Source: JAVXGM01 sp036657395
GTDB taxonomy: Bacteria; Bacillota; Clostridia; Peptostreptococcales; Anaerovoracaceae
NCBI GenBank assembly: GCA_036657395.1
Contig: JAVXGM010000002.1
Span: 204,059 to 268,058 of the forward strand
Length of the DNA: 64,000 nucleotides
Direction: 5' to 3'
A model generated the notes under the pieces. It was not told where the DNA came from. It saw only the letters and a list, made by a program, of their open reading frames with translations, and did no database searches. The stretch's first letter is position 1. Every line of letters begins with the position of its first letter. This document shows, one piece after another, positions 51,901 through 60,490 of the stretch. The translations under genes were made by a program, and so were the position numbers.

Positions 51901-52727
51901 TGAGCTGATAACCCCTCTAAAGCTGTGCCCATTAATTTAAGCTGTTTAAGTTTATCTTTGCCTTGGTTTAAACGTATTTTTGCAGCCTCTGTTTCTACAG
52001 CCAATTGTTTTTGACCCTGTGTAATCTGAGACTTTCCAGAATCGATTTGGCTCTTTCCACCCTTGGCAGAATTAATTCCATTATTGATCTTACTTTTGGG
52101 ATCTGAGAATTGGTCTACAATTGCCCTACTCATTTTCTTATTCATTTTGTTAATCTTTTTTTGGGAAAGTTTCACTTGAATATTATCGCTTACCATTCCT
52201 GTGGCATTGACACTGGCTACGCCTTCAATGCCTTCAAGGGGGGTAAGAAGCTTATCTTTAACAAATGTAGATGTTTCTAAAGTAGATTTATCCTTTAAAT
52301 TTACAGCTGCAATGTTAACAGGCATCATATCTGGGTTCATTTTCATGATTATTGGAGAAGTTATTTTCTCGTCCCACTGTCCTGAAATAAGGTCTATCTT
52401 TTCTCTAATGTCAACAGAAACGGCATCCATGTTTACATCGCCGGAAAATTCCAACGCTACCATGGAAAAGTCATCATCTGATGTTGACGTAATGTTTTTT
52501 ATGTGATCTAGAGTAGCTAATTGCTGCTCTAAAGGTTTTGTAACCTGGGTTTCAACTTCTTCTGGACTTGCACCAGTATAATTTGTCATAACCATAACAT
52601 AAGGCATATTGATACTTGGAAATAAGTCCGGAGTCATCTTTGTAAATGCCACTATTCCAAAAACAATTATTAAAATTACAACTACTAAAATCGTAAATGG
52701 TTTTCTCACACTAAATTTTGCTAACAT
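48969..52727 (-). CDS. RND-superfamily efflux permease with coiled-coil insertion
   Basis: A 1252-residue AcrB/SwrC-like transporter. Residue 1-200 contains the first helix and a porter subdomain; TGASPEEVETQVTKPLE is a family landmark. Residues about 205-430 form a charged coiled-coil/helical insertion rich in Lys, Gln and Ser not found in Gram-negative AcrB. Membrane helices with the conserved GVGMLVDNSIVVIENIYR (helix 4, proton relay Asp) lie near 600, and the second RND half ends with GFVMLMGVIVNNAIVLVDCINR. It presumably exports lipids, surfactants or drugs. No membrane fusion partner or outer-membrane factor is encoded nearby. The ribosome binding site is weak (GGGGAA). Confidence 0.9.
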   Translation of the reverse strand: MLAKFSVRKPFTILVVVILIIVFGIVAFTKMTPDLFPSINMPYVMVMTNYTGASPEEVETQVTKPLEQQLATLDHIKNITSTSDDDFSMVALEFSGDVNMDAVSVDIREKIDLISGQWDEKITSPIIMKMNPDMMPVNIAAVNLKDKSTLETSTFVKDKLLTPLEGIEGVASVNATGMVSDNIQVKLSQKKINKMNKKMSRAIVDQFSDPKSKINNGINSAKGGKSQIDSGKSQITQGQKQLAVETEAAKIRLNQGKDKLKQLKLMGTALEGLSAQVNTLEKENRKIKSKITKQNPGKSKKEIEMLCMQNSTYASNTDALHEIDNQLQGMGYTRGDLNGLVKSLSTVDKQLAPIDKALYQLEVQSSIGSATLGNQMSELAASGGTVASTVMQLQSSLEQVQSSEDAALTSANLTGILTMSNVSSILNAQNFSMPAGYVTDGKTEVLVNVGEKITNVNELSNLVVMDMGFDGIAPIKLSDIAKVSNADNTEDTYAKINGNNGVLLTFTKQSGYATADVADRVNTEFDKLSAQHKGLEFTSLSDQGEYIHMVINSVLQSLLLGAILAIIILLLFLRDIRPTFITACSIPISVTFAIVLMYFSGVTLNVISLAGLAVGVGMLVDNSIVVIENIYRLRALGYSHTQAAVSGAGQVAGAITASTLTTICVFVPIVFVEGMTRQVFMDMALTISYSLIASLFIALTLVPAMARGMFKKATKKTALGEDSKIIHKYQSIVELCLHKRKWILIGAVVLLLGSTAIMLAKGFSYMPSMASTQLSVTIKMDKESELKDTADVSNKVSNRIMKMDGVETVGAMLASDANSMMGISMGGKSDVTQTMLYVILNEDSLDKSKGISKEIQKMGKEYDCEIITQGDTDMMSAMGGAGVKLNVFCDDLDTLRTASINIENQLKTLANLKEVSNTAEESTPELKVKIMKNKAMSKGLTVAQAYAGIAEALSKDKVSTTLTKGGDDTQVMVSSEKAKTMKKGDVEKIKITGKKADGTEVRVALSSIAVIEDSKTLNAISHDAQNRMLSISAGVKEGENITLVTDEAKALVGKMDLPPNVRVEFSGESETIMDAMKQMMLMLGLGMLMVYLVMVAQFQSLRSPLIVMFTVPLAFTGGMLALLITGLDISVVSLLGFVMLMGVIVNNAIVLVDCINRFRLEGMEKHEAIVKAGAVRIRPVLMTAITTILGLIPLAIGVGSGSEMLQPVAIVCIGGLVYATLMTLIVIPIMYSFMGRKNMVKVEGGELENIDA

Positions 52728-52736
52728 ATTATCTTA

Positions 52737-53666
52737 CTATTCCCCAAACAATGGTGTTGAAAAATACCTTTCTGCCGTATCAGGAAGTACAGTAACAACT
52801 GTCTTCCCCTTTCCTAGTTTTTTTGCCAATTTTAACGCTGCGGCCACATTGGTACCGCTAGATATTCCACACATAAGACCTTCTCTTTTGGCAAGATTTT
52901 GCGCAGTTTCTATGGCCTCCTCATCGCTAACAATATAAATATGGTCATAAATTTCCTGGTTGAGAATCTCCGGGATGACCCCATCGCCAATTCCCATCTG
53001 TAAATGAGTTCCAATATTTCCACCGGCTAGAATCGCTCCATGTTCTGGTTCTACTGCCCAAATTTCAATATCTGGATTTTGTGCCTTTAAAACCTCTCCA
53101 ATACCAGTAATAGTTCCACCTGTACCTATTCCTGAACAAAACCCATGAATTTCACCTTCCACTTGTTCCATAATCTCAATACCTGTATGATGCCTATGAA
53201 CCATCGGATTGTTAGGATTTTCAAACTGCTGGGGAACAAAAACTTTCGGATTTTCTTCTGACATTTTCATTGCAGTCTGTAAACATTCTTCTATGCAATC
53301 TCCAATATTACCATGGTCATGGATTAACTTCACCTCGGCACCATAGTGTTTAACAAGCTTCCTCCGCTCTTCACTGACAGAGTCTGGCATTATAATCACT
53401 GTCTTGTATCCTTTTACTGCACCAATTAGTGCAAGACCAATCCCTTGATTACCGCTAGTAGGCTCGACAATAATGGAATCTTCATTAATAAGCCCTTCTT
53501 CTTCAGCCACCATTAACATATTATAGGCGGTTCTTGTTTTAATAGAACCACCTACATTTAATCCCTCAAATTTCACTAATACTTGTGCACTTCCTGAAGG
53601 ATTCATCCAATTTAGCCTAATCATTGGTGTATGACCAATTGCAGCTAAAACATTATCATAAATCAT
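52737..53666 (-). CDS. cysK: Cysteine synthase A (O-acetylserine sulfhydrylase)
   Basis: A 309-residue PLP-dependent fold-II enzyme that makes cysteine from O-acetylserine and sulfide. The PLP lysine is in GGSIKTRTAYNML near 40, substrate and phosphate contacts are PTSGNQGIGLALIGAVKGYK and GIGTGGTITGIGEVLK, and the closing domain has SSGTNVAAALKLA. Most CysK read SGNTG; the Thr to Gln change at this site is seen in some Clostridia. GAAAGG precedes the ATG. It lies 23 nt after the cysteine peptidase gene, so peptidase-derived and newly made cysteine might be linked, but this is speculation. Confidence 0.9.
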   Translation of the reverse strand: MIYDNVLAAIGHTPMIRLNWMNPSGSAQVLVKFEGLNVGGSIKTRTAYNMLMVAEEEGLINEDSIIVEPTSGNQGIGLALIGAVKGYKTVIIMPDSVSEERRKLVKHYGAEVKLIHDHGNIGDCIEECLQTAMKMSEENPKVFVPQQFENPNNPMVHRHHTGIEIMEQVEGEIHGFCSGIGTGGTITGIGEVLKAQNPDIEIWAVEPEHGAILAGGNIGTHLQMGIGDGVIPEILNQEIYDHIYIVSDEEAIETAQNLAKREGLMCGISSGTNVAAALKLAKKLGKGKTVVTVLPDTAERYFSTPLFGE

Positions 53667-53689
53667 ATATTGCCTTTCTTTTTCATTCT

Positions 53690-55819
53690 TTATTTCACCT
53701 TTACTTTCTTAATTTTACTGTAATTTCCATAAATCTTTTCCCCACCACTAATTTTGTAGCTACGTGCTTTCACGTAGTAATATTTCTTCTTTGATAATTT
53801 GGTAAAAGTTTTTGATGTCGTAGTGTTTTTCGTTGCCGTATATGTCTGTTTTCCACTGGTAAAACTACTGTTTTTTCCAATACGCACCTGATATCCCGTT
53901 GCCTTAGTATCTTTTTTCCAAGTTGCTTTTAATGTACCAGCCTTTGAAGATACTGCTGAAGATAATACGGCAGCTTTAGGCTTTACAGTAAGAATTGCCG
54001 TTTTCATTGGTGCCTCACTATATTCATCTGTAGCCCTAGATTTTATATATATCTTTGCTTTTCCTGGACCCTTGATAGTCACCGTCCCACTAGTGCTCAC
54101 TGTAGCCACCTTATTATTACTTGAACTGTACTGTAATGTTCCGTTCCCAGTAGTTATTTTCGCATTTAGTTTAAATGGGGCATTGCCATCTGTTTTATCA
54201 AAATCAGTCTTAGATAATGAGATCACTTGCGCTGGCAATTTTTTTGCCACTGAAAAGGCCTTAATCGTAGCATTCCCAATTCTATAATTGTTTATTGTTT
54301 CCAACGTAGATACATCTTTCCAGGGAATATTTCCTTTTTTAATGTAACTTTGTCCATTGCTCACATCTATACTACAGATATTGTAACTGCTCCTTCTATC
54401 TTCCGTTTCAAAAGGTAGCGCATACCCTTGCCCATCTTTTATAGCTACAATAACAGAAAAGTTTTCTCCCTTAGTCACTTCAATTTCCTTCCCTAAATCT
54501 AAAGTATGGTATCCCCTATAGGTGACAGGAAAATCATTTTCATATACTAGTTCTCCAGACTCTGGATTTGTAGTCTTAGGGCCTTTGTAAATTTTAACAC
54601 ATACGTTGGAATCCGCTGCAAATGTGCATGTGCCAACAGCACTAATAAGTTCATCTTGCCTTGCCGTAAAAAGGTTTGCTCCTTCCACAATTGCTTCCAT
54701 ACTAGCAAGCTGTGTATCTCCACTACCTACACCATCATATTGATAAGCAGATGTATACTTATGTTCCGTATTTTGTTCATTATACTTCTGATCTTCCCCT
54801 TGGAAAGATGTTGGTTCACTCGTTGTTTTGTCATAGTATGACAAATAGTAATATCCTTTATCTCCGGCATCTTTTCCCCATGAGTTCCTAATTATCCACG
54901 CACCATTTTTAGTCGGCTTGCTTTCCTGGGTCCCAGTGCCAAATTTGTCTTTTGAAAAATCATCATCCCACCCTACTATGGATACTTCATGGTTGGCATA
55001 CAGTGGGTTACCATTACTGTCTACAGCATTATAACCGTAAATGGTGCTATTTTCATAATTTGTAAATTTATCATCATCGTAATAAGATATGTCTACAATT
55101 CCTTTGTTTTTTATACAATCTTTAACAGTATTAATTGACTCCATATTTGTACTCTTATAAACATAATCCTCATCCCTATTAACAGTTTCTGGTAAATAGT
55201 CCGCATTAGCCAGGCGAATATTTGACACAGTTTGCAAAGCAGAGGGCCATTCACCATTATAATTTATCACTGATTCATCTACTGCTCCATATCCTCTTGC
55301 TAGAGTTGGGACTGAAAAATATCCACCACCTCCATTATTGTAAGGATTTTCTCCCCGAAGATTAAAGGTATCCCCTCCTCCATACTCACTTTTATCTTTA
55401 TTCGTGTTTTTCCCATTAGCATTAAACCAGGTCAGATGGTTTTCAGATAGGTTGATAGAAGTACTTGCGTTACCTTTCATTATAAGGCTGGATTCCATGG
55501 ATGCTAGTGCACCAAATGTCCAACAATTTCCAAAATTGCCTTGATCTCTGATTGGTTGAACTTTACCTTCTGTTCTCAGGTCAAACTTTTCTGGTAACGC
55601 CGCTTTGACTTTTGCACCTAGCTTTTTCTCGGGTATTAGTACCGACGAATCATCAAGTCTGTAAGTAATCCTATCTCCGCTTCTAACAAGCTGACCCATA
55701 GGTTTAGTATTATTCAGGTCAAGTGCTGTTTTCTCTGCCGCAAGTGCTGTGGCAGGAATTAGGCTTACCACAAGGCCTATAGATAAAGTTAGTCCCATTA
55801 TTATCTTTGATATTTTCAT
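53690..55819 (-). CDS. Secreted papain-type cysteine peptidase (C1 family) with lectin-like, Ig-like and Fn3-like domains
   Basis: A 709-residue extracellular protein. Signal peptide 1-28 (cleavage near ATALA-AEK). The C1 peptidase domain (about 75-360) has the catalytic Cys in QGNFGNCWTFGAL, His in NHEVSIVGWDD and Asn in RNSWGKDAG. Then come a lectin-like domain (about 365-525), an Ig-like (Big) domain (about 530-615) and a C-terminal Fn3-like repeat with GYQVRIGKNSSFTSGK (about 620-709). It is probably surface-bound or released and digests peptides. Ribosome binding site AGAGG. The last 190 bp are almost identical to the neighbouring paralogue. Confidence 0.88.
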   Translation of the reverse strand: MKISKIIMGLTLSIGLVVSLIPATALAAEKTALDLNNTKPMGQLVRSGDRITYRLDDSSVLIPEKKLGAKVKAALPEKFDLRTEGKVQPIRDQGNFGNCWTFGALASMESSLIMKGNASTSINLSENHLTWFNANGKNTNKDKSEYGGGDTFNLRGENPYNNGGGGYFSVPTLARGYGAVDESVINYNGEWPSALQTVSNIRLANADYLPETVNRDEDYVYKSTNMESINTVKDCIKNKGIVDISYYDDDKFTNYENSTIYGYNAVDSNGNPLYANHEVSIVGWDDDFSKDKFGTGTQESKPTKNGAWIIRNSWGKDAGDKGYYYLSYYDKTTSEPTSFQGEDQKYNEQNTEHKYTSAYQYDGVGSGDTQLASMEAIVEGANLFTARQDELISAVGTCTFAADSNVCVKIYKGPKTTNPESGELVYENDFPVTYRGYHTLDLGKEIEVTKGENFSVIVAIKDGQGYALPFETEDRRSSYNICSIDVSNGQSYIKKGNIPWKDVSTLETINNYRIGNATIKAFSVAKKLPAQVISLSKTDFDKTDGNAPFKLNAKITTGNGTLQYSSSNNKVATVSTSGTVTIKGPGKAKIYIKSRATDEYSEAPMKTAILTVKPKAAVLSSAVSSKAGTLKATWKKDTKATGYQVRIGKNSSFTSGKQTYTATKNTTTSKTFTKLSKKKYYYVKARSYKISGGEKIYGNYSKIKKVKVK

Positions 55820-55866
55820 TTTAACATCCTCTTCATTTCACCTTTAACTTAATCTTATCTTTAACG

Positions 55867-57954
55867 TTATTTCACCTTTAGTCTCTTAGTCGTACTGTAA
55901 CTCCCATAAATCTTATCCGATCCACTAATTTTATAGCTACGTACTTTCACATAGTAATATTTCTTCTTTGATAATTTGGTAAAAGTTTTTGATGTTGTAG
56001 TGTTTTTCGTTGCTGTATATGTCTGTTTTCCACTGGTAAAACTACTGTTTTTTCCAATACGCACCTGATATCCCGTTGCCTTAGTATCTTTTTTCCAAGT
56101 TGCTTTCAATGTTCCTGCCTTTGAAGATACTGCTGAAGATAATGTAGCTTTCTTAGGTTTTACAGTAAGCAATACTTTCTGTTCTTTCGATGCCTTATAT
56201 TCTTTTGTAGGACCAGATTGTACATATAAGTCTACTTTTCCTGGGGCTTTAATAGTCACTGTTCCATTAGTGCTTATTTTAGCTATATTAGTATCTGCAG
56301 ATCTGTACGATAACCTCCCATCTCCATTTTTTAACTTTGCGTTCAGTTTAAATGCTTTATCTCCATACGTATTACTCAAAGTTTTTTTTACTGATATGGA
56401 TTGAGTCTGGGTCCCTGCTAATAATGTGAAGGCTTTTACTGTAGCATTTCCAAAAGCAAAATCCCCGCTCTCATCAACCATATCGCTCATATCCGACCAG
56501 GCATATGAACCATTTTTCATATATGACTGTCCTTTGCTATAATCCAGTTGGGAGCAAACATCAAATTGCTGTGAGATAGCTCCCACTTCAAATGGTACAG
56601 AATAACTTCCATCAGGATGTTTTATTGAGATTACAACAGAAAACTTATCCCCTTTAGCTATACCAATATCTTTTCCTAAATCTAGTGTATGGTATCCTGC
56701 ATACTTAACGGGAAAAGTCTTTTTAAATAATTTATTGCCGCTCTCAGGGTTAACTGAAGTAGGATTTTCATAAATTGCTACACTTACTTCAGAATCGGCC
56801 ATTGCAGTATAAGTGCTTATACTCCTTATAAGTTCATCTTTGCGTGCATTAAACACATTTGCCCCTATCATCTTCTTGCTAGTTGTGAATTTGCCATCAC
56901 CTGGGCCTACTCCGTCATATTGGTATGTACCACTATATTGATGGTCGGTATTTTCCTTGTTGTAGGCTTGGTTTTCGGCTTGAAAAGATGTTGCATCTAT
57001 AAGGGTTTGGTCATAATAAGAGATATAATAATATCCATCTTTACCAGCCTTTGATCCCCAGGAGTTACGCATTATCCATGCTCCATCGCCTGGAGGCTTT
57101 ATGCCTTCTTTCTCATTACCAAAATTGTCCTTGGAATAATTATCATCCCAACCTACTAGCGATACTGCATGATTGGCATGTTTTCCTTCACCCTCATAGC
57201 AATATATGGCACTATTTTCAAGGTTTAAATATTTCTTATTTTGGCGATAAGATATAGCTACAATTCCCCTATTTTGTATATAATTCTTAATTATTGTTTC
57301 TGCTTTTCCATTGCCCGTTGGATTAGGTAAGTATTCTGCATCTGTCAAACGAATATGAGACTTAGTTTGCAAAGAATTGTCTAAAGCTTCCCCGCTATAT
57401 GGTGCCAATGATTCATCTACTGCTCCATATCCTCTTGCCAGTGCTTGAACTGAAACTAACACGTTGCCACCAATTTGAAATAAATCATTTTTACCTACGT
57501 CACGAGTGTCGCCTCCTGCATATTTACTCTTATCTTTATCCTTATTTTTACCATTATTAGCAAAGTAAACCAAATGACGTTCAGACAAATCAATGTTTTT
57601 ATCTGCATTGCCCGCCATGATAAGGCTTGATTCCAAAGATGCTAAGGCTCCAAATGCCCAACAAGTGCCTAATTTCCCTTGGTTCCTAATAGGTTGAACA
57701 TTATCCTTGTCTCTCAAATCTAACTTTTCCGGCAAAGCAGCTTTTGCTTTTGCTCCCGCTGATTGTTTAGGCAATAGTATGGAAGGATCGCTAAGTTCAT
57801 AAGCAATATTATCTCCGCTTTTTACAAGTTTACCTAGCTCCTCATATTCACTTGAATCCAATACAGTTTTCTGGGCTGCAGTTGCTGCTACTGGCATCAA
57901 GCTGCTCACAAGACCCACTGATATGATTAAAGCCGCTATCTTGCTTCCTTTCAT
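55867..57954 (-). CDS. Secreted papain-type cysteine peptidase, paralogue of the next gene
   Basis: A 695-residue protein with the same domain order as its 53690 neighbour: signal peptide (about 1-26, ending AATAAQ), C1 peptidase with QGKLGTCWAFGAL (Cys), NHAVSLVGWDD (His) and RNSWGSKAG (Asn), lectin-like domain, Ig-like domain, and an Fn3-like repeat. Around half the residues in the peptidase domain differ between the two, but the Fn3 end is almost identical, which suggests gene conversion. The start at 57954 has AGAGGG upstream; an earlier TTG is less likely. Promoter: TGATATAATG near 58006. Confidence 0.88.
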   Translation of the reverse strand: MKGSKIAALIISVGLVSSLMPVAATAAQKTVLDSSEYEELGKLVKSGDNIAYELSDPSILLPKQSAGAKAKAALPEKLDLRDKDNVQPIRNQGKLGTCWAFGALASLESSLIMAGNADKNIDLSERHLVYFANNGKNKDKDKSKYAGGDTRDVGKNDLFQIGGNVLVSVQALARGYGAVDESLAPYSGEALDNSLQTKSHIRLTDAEYLPNPTGNGKAETIIKNYIQNRGIVAISYRQNKKYLNLENSAIYCYEGEGKHANHAVSLVGWDDNYSKDNFGNEKEGIKPPGDGAWIMRNSWGSKAGKDGYYYISYYDQTLIDATSFQAENQAYNKENTDHQYSGTYQYDGVGPGDGKFTTSKKMIGANVFNARKDELIRSISTYTAMADSEVSVAIYENPTSVNPESGNKLFKKTFPVKYAGYHTLDLGKDIGIAKGDKFSVVISIKHPDGSYSVPFEVGAISQQFDVCSQLDYSKGQSYMKNGSYAWSDMSDMVDESGDFAFGNATVKAFTLLAGTQTQSISVKKTLSNTYGDKAFKLNAKLKNGDGRLSYRSADTNIAKISTNGTVTIKAPGKVDLYVQSGPTKEYKASKEQKVLLTVKPKKATLSSAVSSKAGTLKATWKKDTKATGYQVRIGKNSSFTSGKQTYTATKNTTTSKTFTKLSKKKYYYVKVRSYKISGSDKIYGSYSTTKRLKVK

Positions 57955-58005
57955 TTGTTTCCCTCTTTTTGTCTCCAATGTATAATCAGCAATGTTAATT
58001 GATTC

Positions 58006-58014
58006 ATTATATCA
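58006..58014 (-). promoter_or_regulatory. Extended -10 promoter of the cysteine peptidase genes
   Basis: On the minus strand TGATATAAT is a perfect extended -10, 51 nt before the start codon. The -35 region is not convincing. Confidence 0.5.
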
Positions 58015-58028
58015 TTTCAGACCCTATA

Positions 58029-58856
58029 TTAAAACCATTTCTTCCTCTTAAAAATCGCTATACAGGTTACACATACTGTTACGCTTAAAGCAATGACTGC
58101 CGGATAACCATAAACCCAGCCAACTTCAGGCATCTTAAGATTCATGCCATACCATCCGGCTATAAGAGTCAAAGGCAAAAATATTGCGGCTATTACAGTA
58201 AAGATTCTCATAATGGCATTTTGCTCAATATCAATCTGTGCCTGATATGCCTCTCTAAGATGTGTTATCAAATCTCTCAGGTCAAATACCATGCCTAGCA
58301 ATGTGTTTATACGATTGTTTAGGATTACAAAATGCCTGATATATTTTGCGGAAATAAAATTATTCTCATTTTGTACCATGTTTTCAAATATGATAGAGAG
58401 CTGCTTATAATACTTTTTTATTTTCATCAATTTTTTTCGGTACATTACAATGCTATTTGCACACTTTGTTTGAGCGTGAATTAAAAGATTATCTTCCAAA
58501 TTGTCTATTTCGTCCTCTAGCTTATCTAAGTATTCCATATCTGGTTTTATTAAAGCTCTGAAAAAATCAAAAAGTGTTTTATCCTTTTCCGGAGATTCCA
58601 CGAAGATTGAATTCACTTTATCTAACAAAGTTTCATCCTTGCAGACAAAAAACAAATCATCCTCAGAGAAATATATTACGAGGCGGGATGGACCTCCTAA
58701 GCTTTCTACTGGATTGTACCAGTCAAAAGATATCAAACAAATATTTTTAAGACTTTCAAAATGTTCAATGGAATCACCCTTAATATGGTTAAAAATAGCT
58801 TCCTCCAGGTATTGGTCCAACTTATCAAGATTTTTATAAAGAATTATCTTATACAT
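58029..58856 (-). CDS. corA: CorA-family magnesium transporter
   Basis: A 275-residue CorA/ZntB-like protein. The C-terminal two-helix region has the GMN signature in WYGMNLKMPEVGW near 240, followed by helix two and the basic KRKKWF end. The N-terminal domain is alpha/beta (VSIFVES...), and a long helix spans about 140-230. At 275 residues it is slightly shorter than typical CorA (310-350). Mg2+ is the usual substrate, though Ni2+, Co2+ or Zn2+ relatives exist. The start at 58856 has AGGAG 8 nt upstream; a TTG one codon earlier is not preferred. Confidence 0.88.
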   Translation of the reverse strand: MYKIILYKNLDKLDQYLEEAIFNHIKGDSIEHFESLKNICLISFDWYNPVESLGGPSRLVIYFSEDDLFFVCKDETLLDKVNSIFVESPEKDKTLFDFFRALIKPDMEYLDKLEDEIDNLEDNLLIHAQTKCANSIVMYRKKLMKIKKYYKQLSIIFENMVQNENNFISAKYIRHFVILNNRINTLLGMVFDLRDLITHLREAYQAQIDIEQNAIMRIFTVIAAIFLPLTLIAGWYGMNLKMPEVGWVYGYPAVIALSVTVCVTCIAIFKRKKWF

Positions 58857-58925
58857 CAAAAAAACTCCTTTTCTTATCTGTTATTACTCTTTATACTTTT
58901 GTATCAAATTATACTCTTTTAAACC

Positions 58926-58964
58926 CAAAAGAGGCACACATTAGTTACGTACGCCTCTTCATTA
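58926..58964 (-). terminator. Terminator after the alcohol dehydrogenase gene
   Basis: On the minus strand AAGAGGC pairs with GCCTCTT, followed by TTGGGTTT. The loop is long (17 nt) and the U tract is interrupted, so efficiency may be modest. Confidence 0.55.
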
Positions 58965-58996
58965 GGTAATATCTTTTATTTATTGTTCATTCACAT

Positions 58997-60169
58997 TTAA
59001 GCATATGATTTCTTAAAGATAGCTGCACAATCTTCATCTGATAATTTAATACGATCCCGGGTAAACAATCCTCCCATGGTCTCTCTTGCCGTTTTAGCCA
59101 GTTTCATAAAGTCATCGTGACCAACACCGTAATCAGACATTTTAAGGTTTGCAACACCACAGTCCTCCTGTAATTTTACAAGGGCCGTAATAAAATCCAT
59201 AGGCTTACTGGCATGAGCCATACCAAGAGCCTTTGCCATACGTACAAATCGATCATCACAGACGTGTTTTTCAATAAAGAAGGTGAAATATTCTCTGGAA
59301 ATCATTATAAGGCCCGCTCCATGAGGAAGCTTATGATGGTGTGCACTGAGTGCGTGTTCCATGGAATGTTCACTAGTGCACCCACTAAGGGTCATTACAA
59401 CTCCAGATAATGTATTGGCAAAGGCAACTCTCTCTCTAGCTTCCATATTCCCACCGTCTTTTACTGCAGAAACCAAGTAATTGCCTATATTTTCTATTGC
59501 TTCCAAAGCATACATATCACTCATCAAGTTTGCATTTGCTGCAATATAACTTTCCACGCTGTGATATAGTGCATCAAAACCCTGATACGCTGTAAATACT
59601 GGAGGAACACTTTTCATCAACTCAGGATCAATAATAGCTATTTGTGGAAATTGTGATGCAAGCCCACCAAAACCAATCTTCTCCTTAGTATCCTCATTTG
59701 AAATAACCCCCCATGGGTCAACCTCTGAGCCAGTACCTGCCGTAGTAGTAATAGCAACCGTAGGTAAGGGTTCATTTTCGGGAATCATTCCTTTTCCTGT
59801 CCCTCCATCTATGTAGTCCCAAAGATCACCTGGGTTTGTTGCCATAGTAGCAATTGCCTTTGAAGCATCCATAACACTACCACCACCGAGAGCCACAACA
59901 AAGTCACAACCATTTTCACGGGCAAAAGCACTACCTTCCATTACTGTAGATTTAAGTGGGTTTGCCATTATTTTATCGAAAACCACGCTTTCCACACCTG
60001 CTGATTTAAGTTGTTCCTGTGTCTTTAAAAGAGATCCATTCTCTTTTGTAGACTTCCCGTTGGAAATAACCACTATCGCCTTTTTACCAGGCAACTTTTG
60101 CCTACTCAATTTGTTAAGCTGTCCTTCTCCAAATAAAATTTTAGTTGGTACATACATTTTAAAACGCAT
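58997..60169 (-). CDS. Iron-containing alcohol dehydrogenase
   Basis: A 390-residue group III alcohol dehydrogenase. The nucleotide-binding GGGSVMDASKAIA is near 95 and TTTAGTGSEVDPWGVI near 140. The metal-site His residues lie in the HSMEHALSAHHHKLPHGAGL segment near 255. The enzyme probably interconverts alcohols and aldehydes or reduces butyraldehyde-type substrates; substrate not determined. The start at 60169 has GAGGAGG 8 nt upstream and gives the expected MRFKMYVPTKILFG N terminus; a longer reading would enter the Sir2 remnant. A terminator follows. Confidence 0.9.
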   Translation of the reverse strand: MRFKMYVPTKILFGEGQLNKLSRQKLPGKKAIVVISNGKSTKENGSLLKTQEQLKSAGVESVVFDKIMANPLKSTVMEGSAFARENGCDFVVALGGGSVMDASKAIATMATNPGDLWDYIDGGTGKGMIPENEPLPTVAITTTAGTGSEVDPWGVISNEDTKEKIGFGGLASQFPQIAIIDPELMKSVPPVFTAYQGFDALYHSVESYIAANANLMSDMYALEAIENIGNYLVSAVKDGGNMEARERVAFANTLSGVVMTLSGCTSEHSMEHALSAHHHKLPHGAGLIMISREYFTFFIEKHVCDDRFVRMAKALGMAHASKPMDFITALVKLQEDCGVANLKMSDYGVGHDDFMKLAKTARETMGGLFTRDRIKLSDEDCAAIFKKSYA

Positions 60170-60200
60170 ACTATAATCCTCCTCATTAGTTGAAATAAAT

Positions 60201-60385
60201 TTAAAATTGATAAGGGCTTGCAAAGACTTCCCCAATAGCTTGGTTAATAACTAAGTCTGCCTTCTCATCCCACCTGACTCTCTGATTTGTTAATCAATAC
60301 CAAATGTTTACCCTGTAAATGTTCAACTAAACCAGCAGCAGGATAAACTTTCTTCAATCATTTTAATGAATTCTTTATTTCTCAT
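60201..60385 (-). pseudogene. Degenerate Sir2-family (NAD-dependent deacetylase) remnant
   Basis: Three short open segments in different frames on the minus strand together resemble Sir2. The first, from ATG 60385 (GGGAG upstream), reads MRNKEFIKMIEES, the usual first helix. The second reads VYPAAGLVEHLQGKHLVLINKS, the C-terminal NAD-binding strand of Sir2 proteins. The third reads WDEKADLVINQAIGEVFAS, the typical C-terminal end, finishing at the TAA 60201-60203. About 180 internal codons, including all catalytic residues, are missing, so it cannot be functional. It lies in the gap upstream of the alcohol dehydrogenase. Confidence 0.72.
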
Positions 60386-60420
60386 GGCTCGACTCCCTTT
60401 CACTTCTTTTATTATAACAT

Positions 60421-60449
60421 TTATCATCTTTTTTATGGTATTGTATACT
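60421..60449 (+). promoter_or_regulatory. Candidate promoter of the PNPOx-like gene
   Basis: TTATCA (60421-60426) and TATACT (60444-60449) stand 17 bp apart, 42 nt before the start codon. The -35 matches only four of six positions. Confidence 0.45.
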
Positions 60450-60490
60450 TAGAAATAAGAGTAAACTTAATAGATTCACGGAGGTAAATT

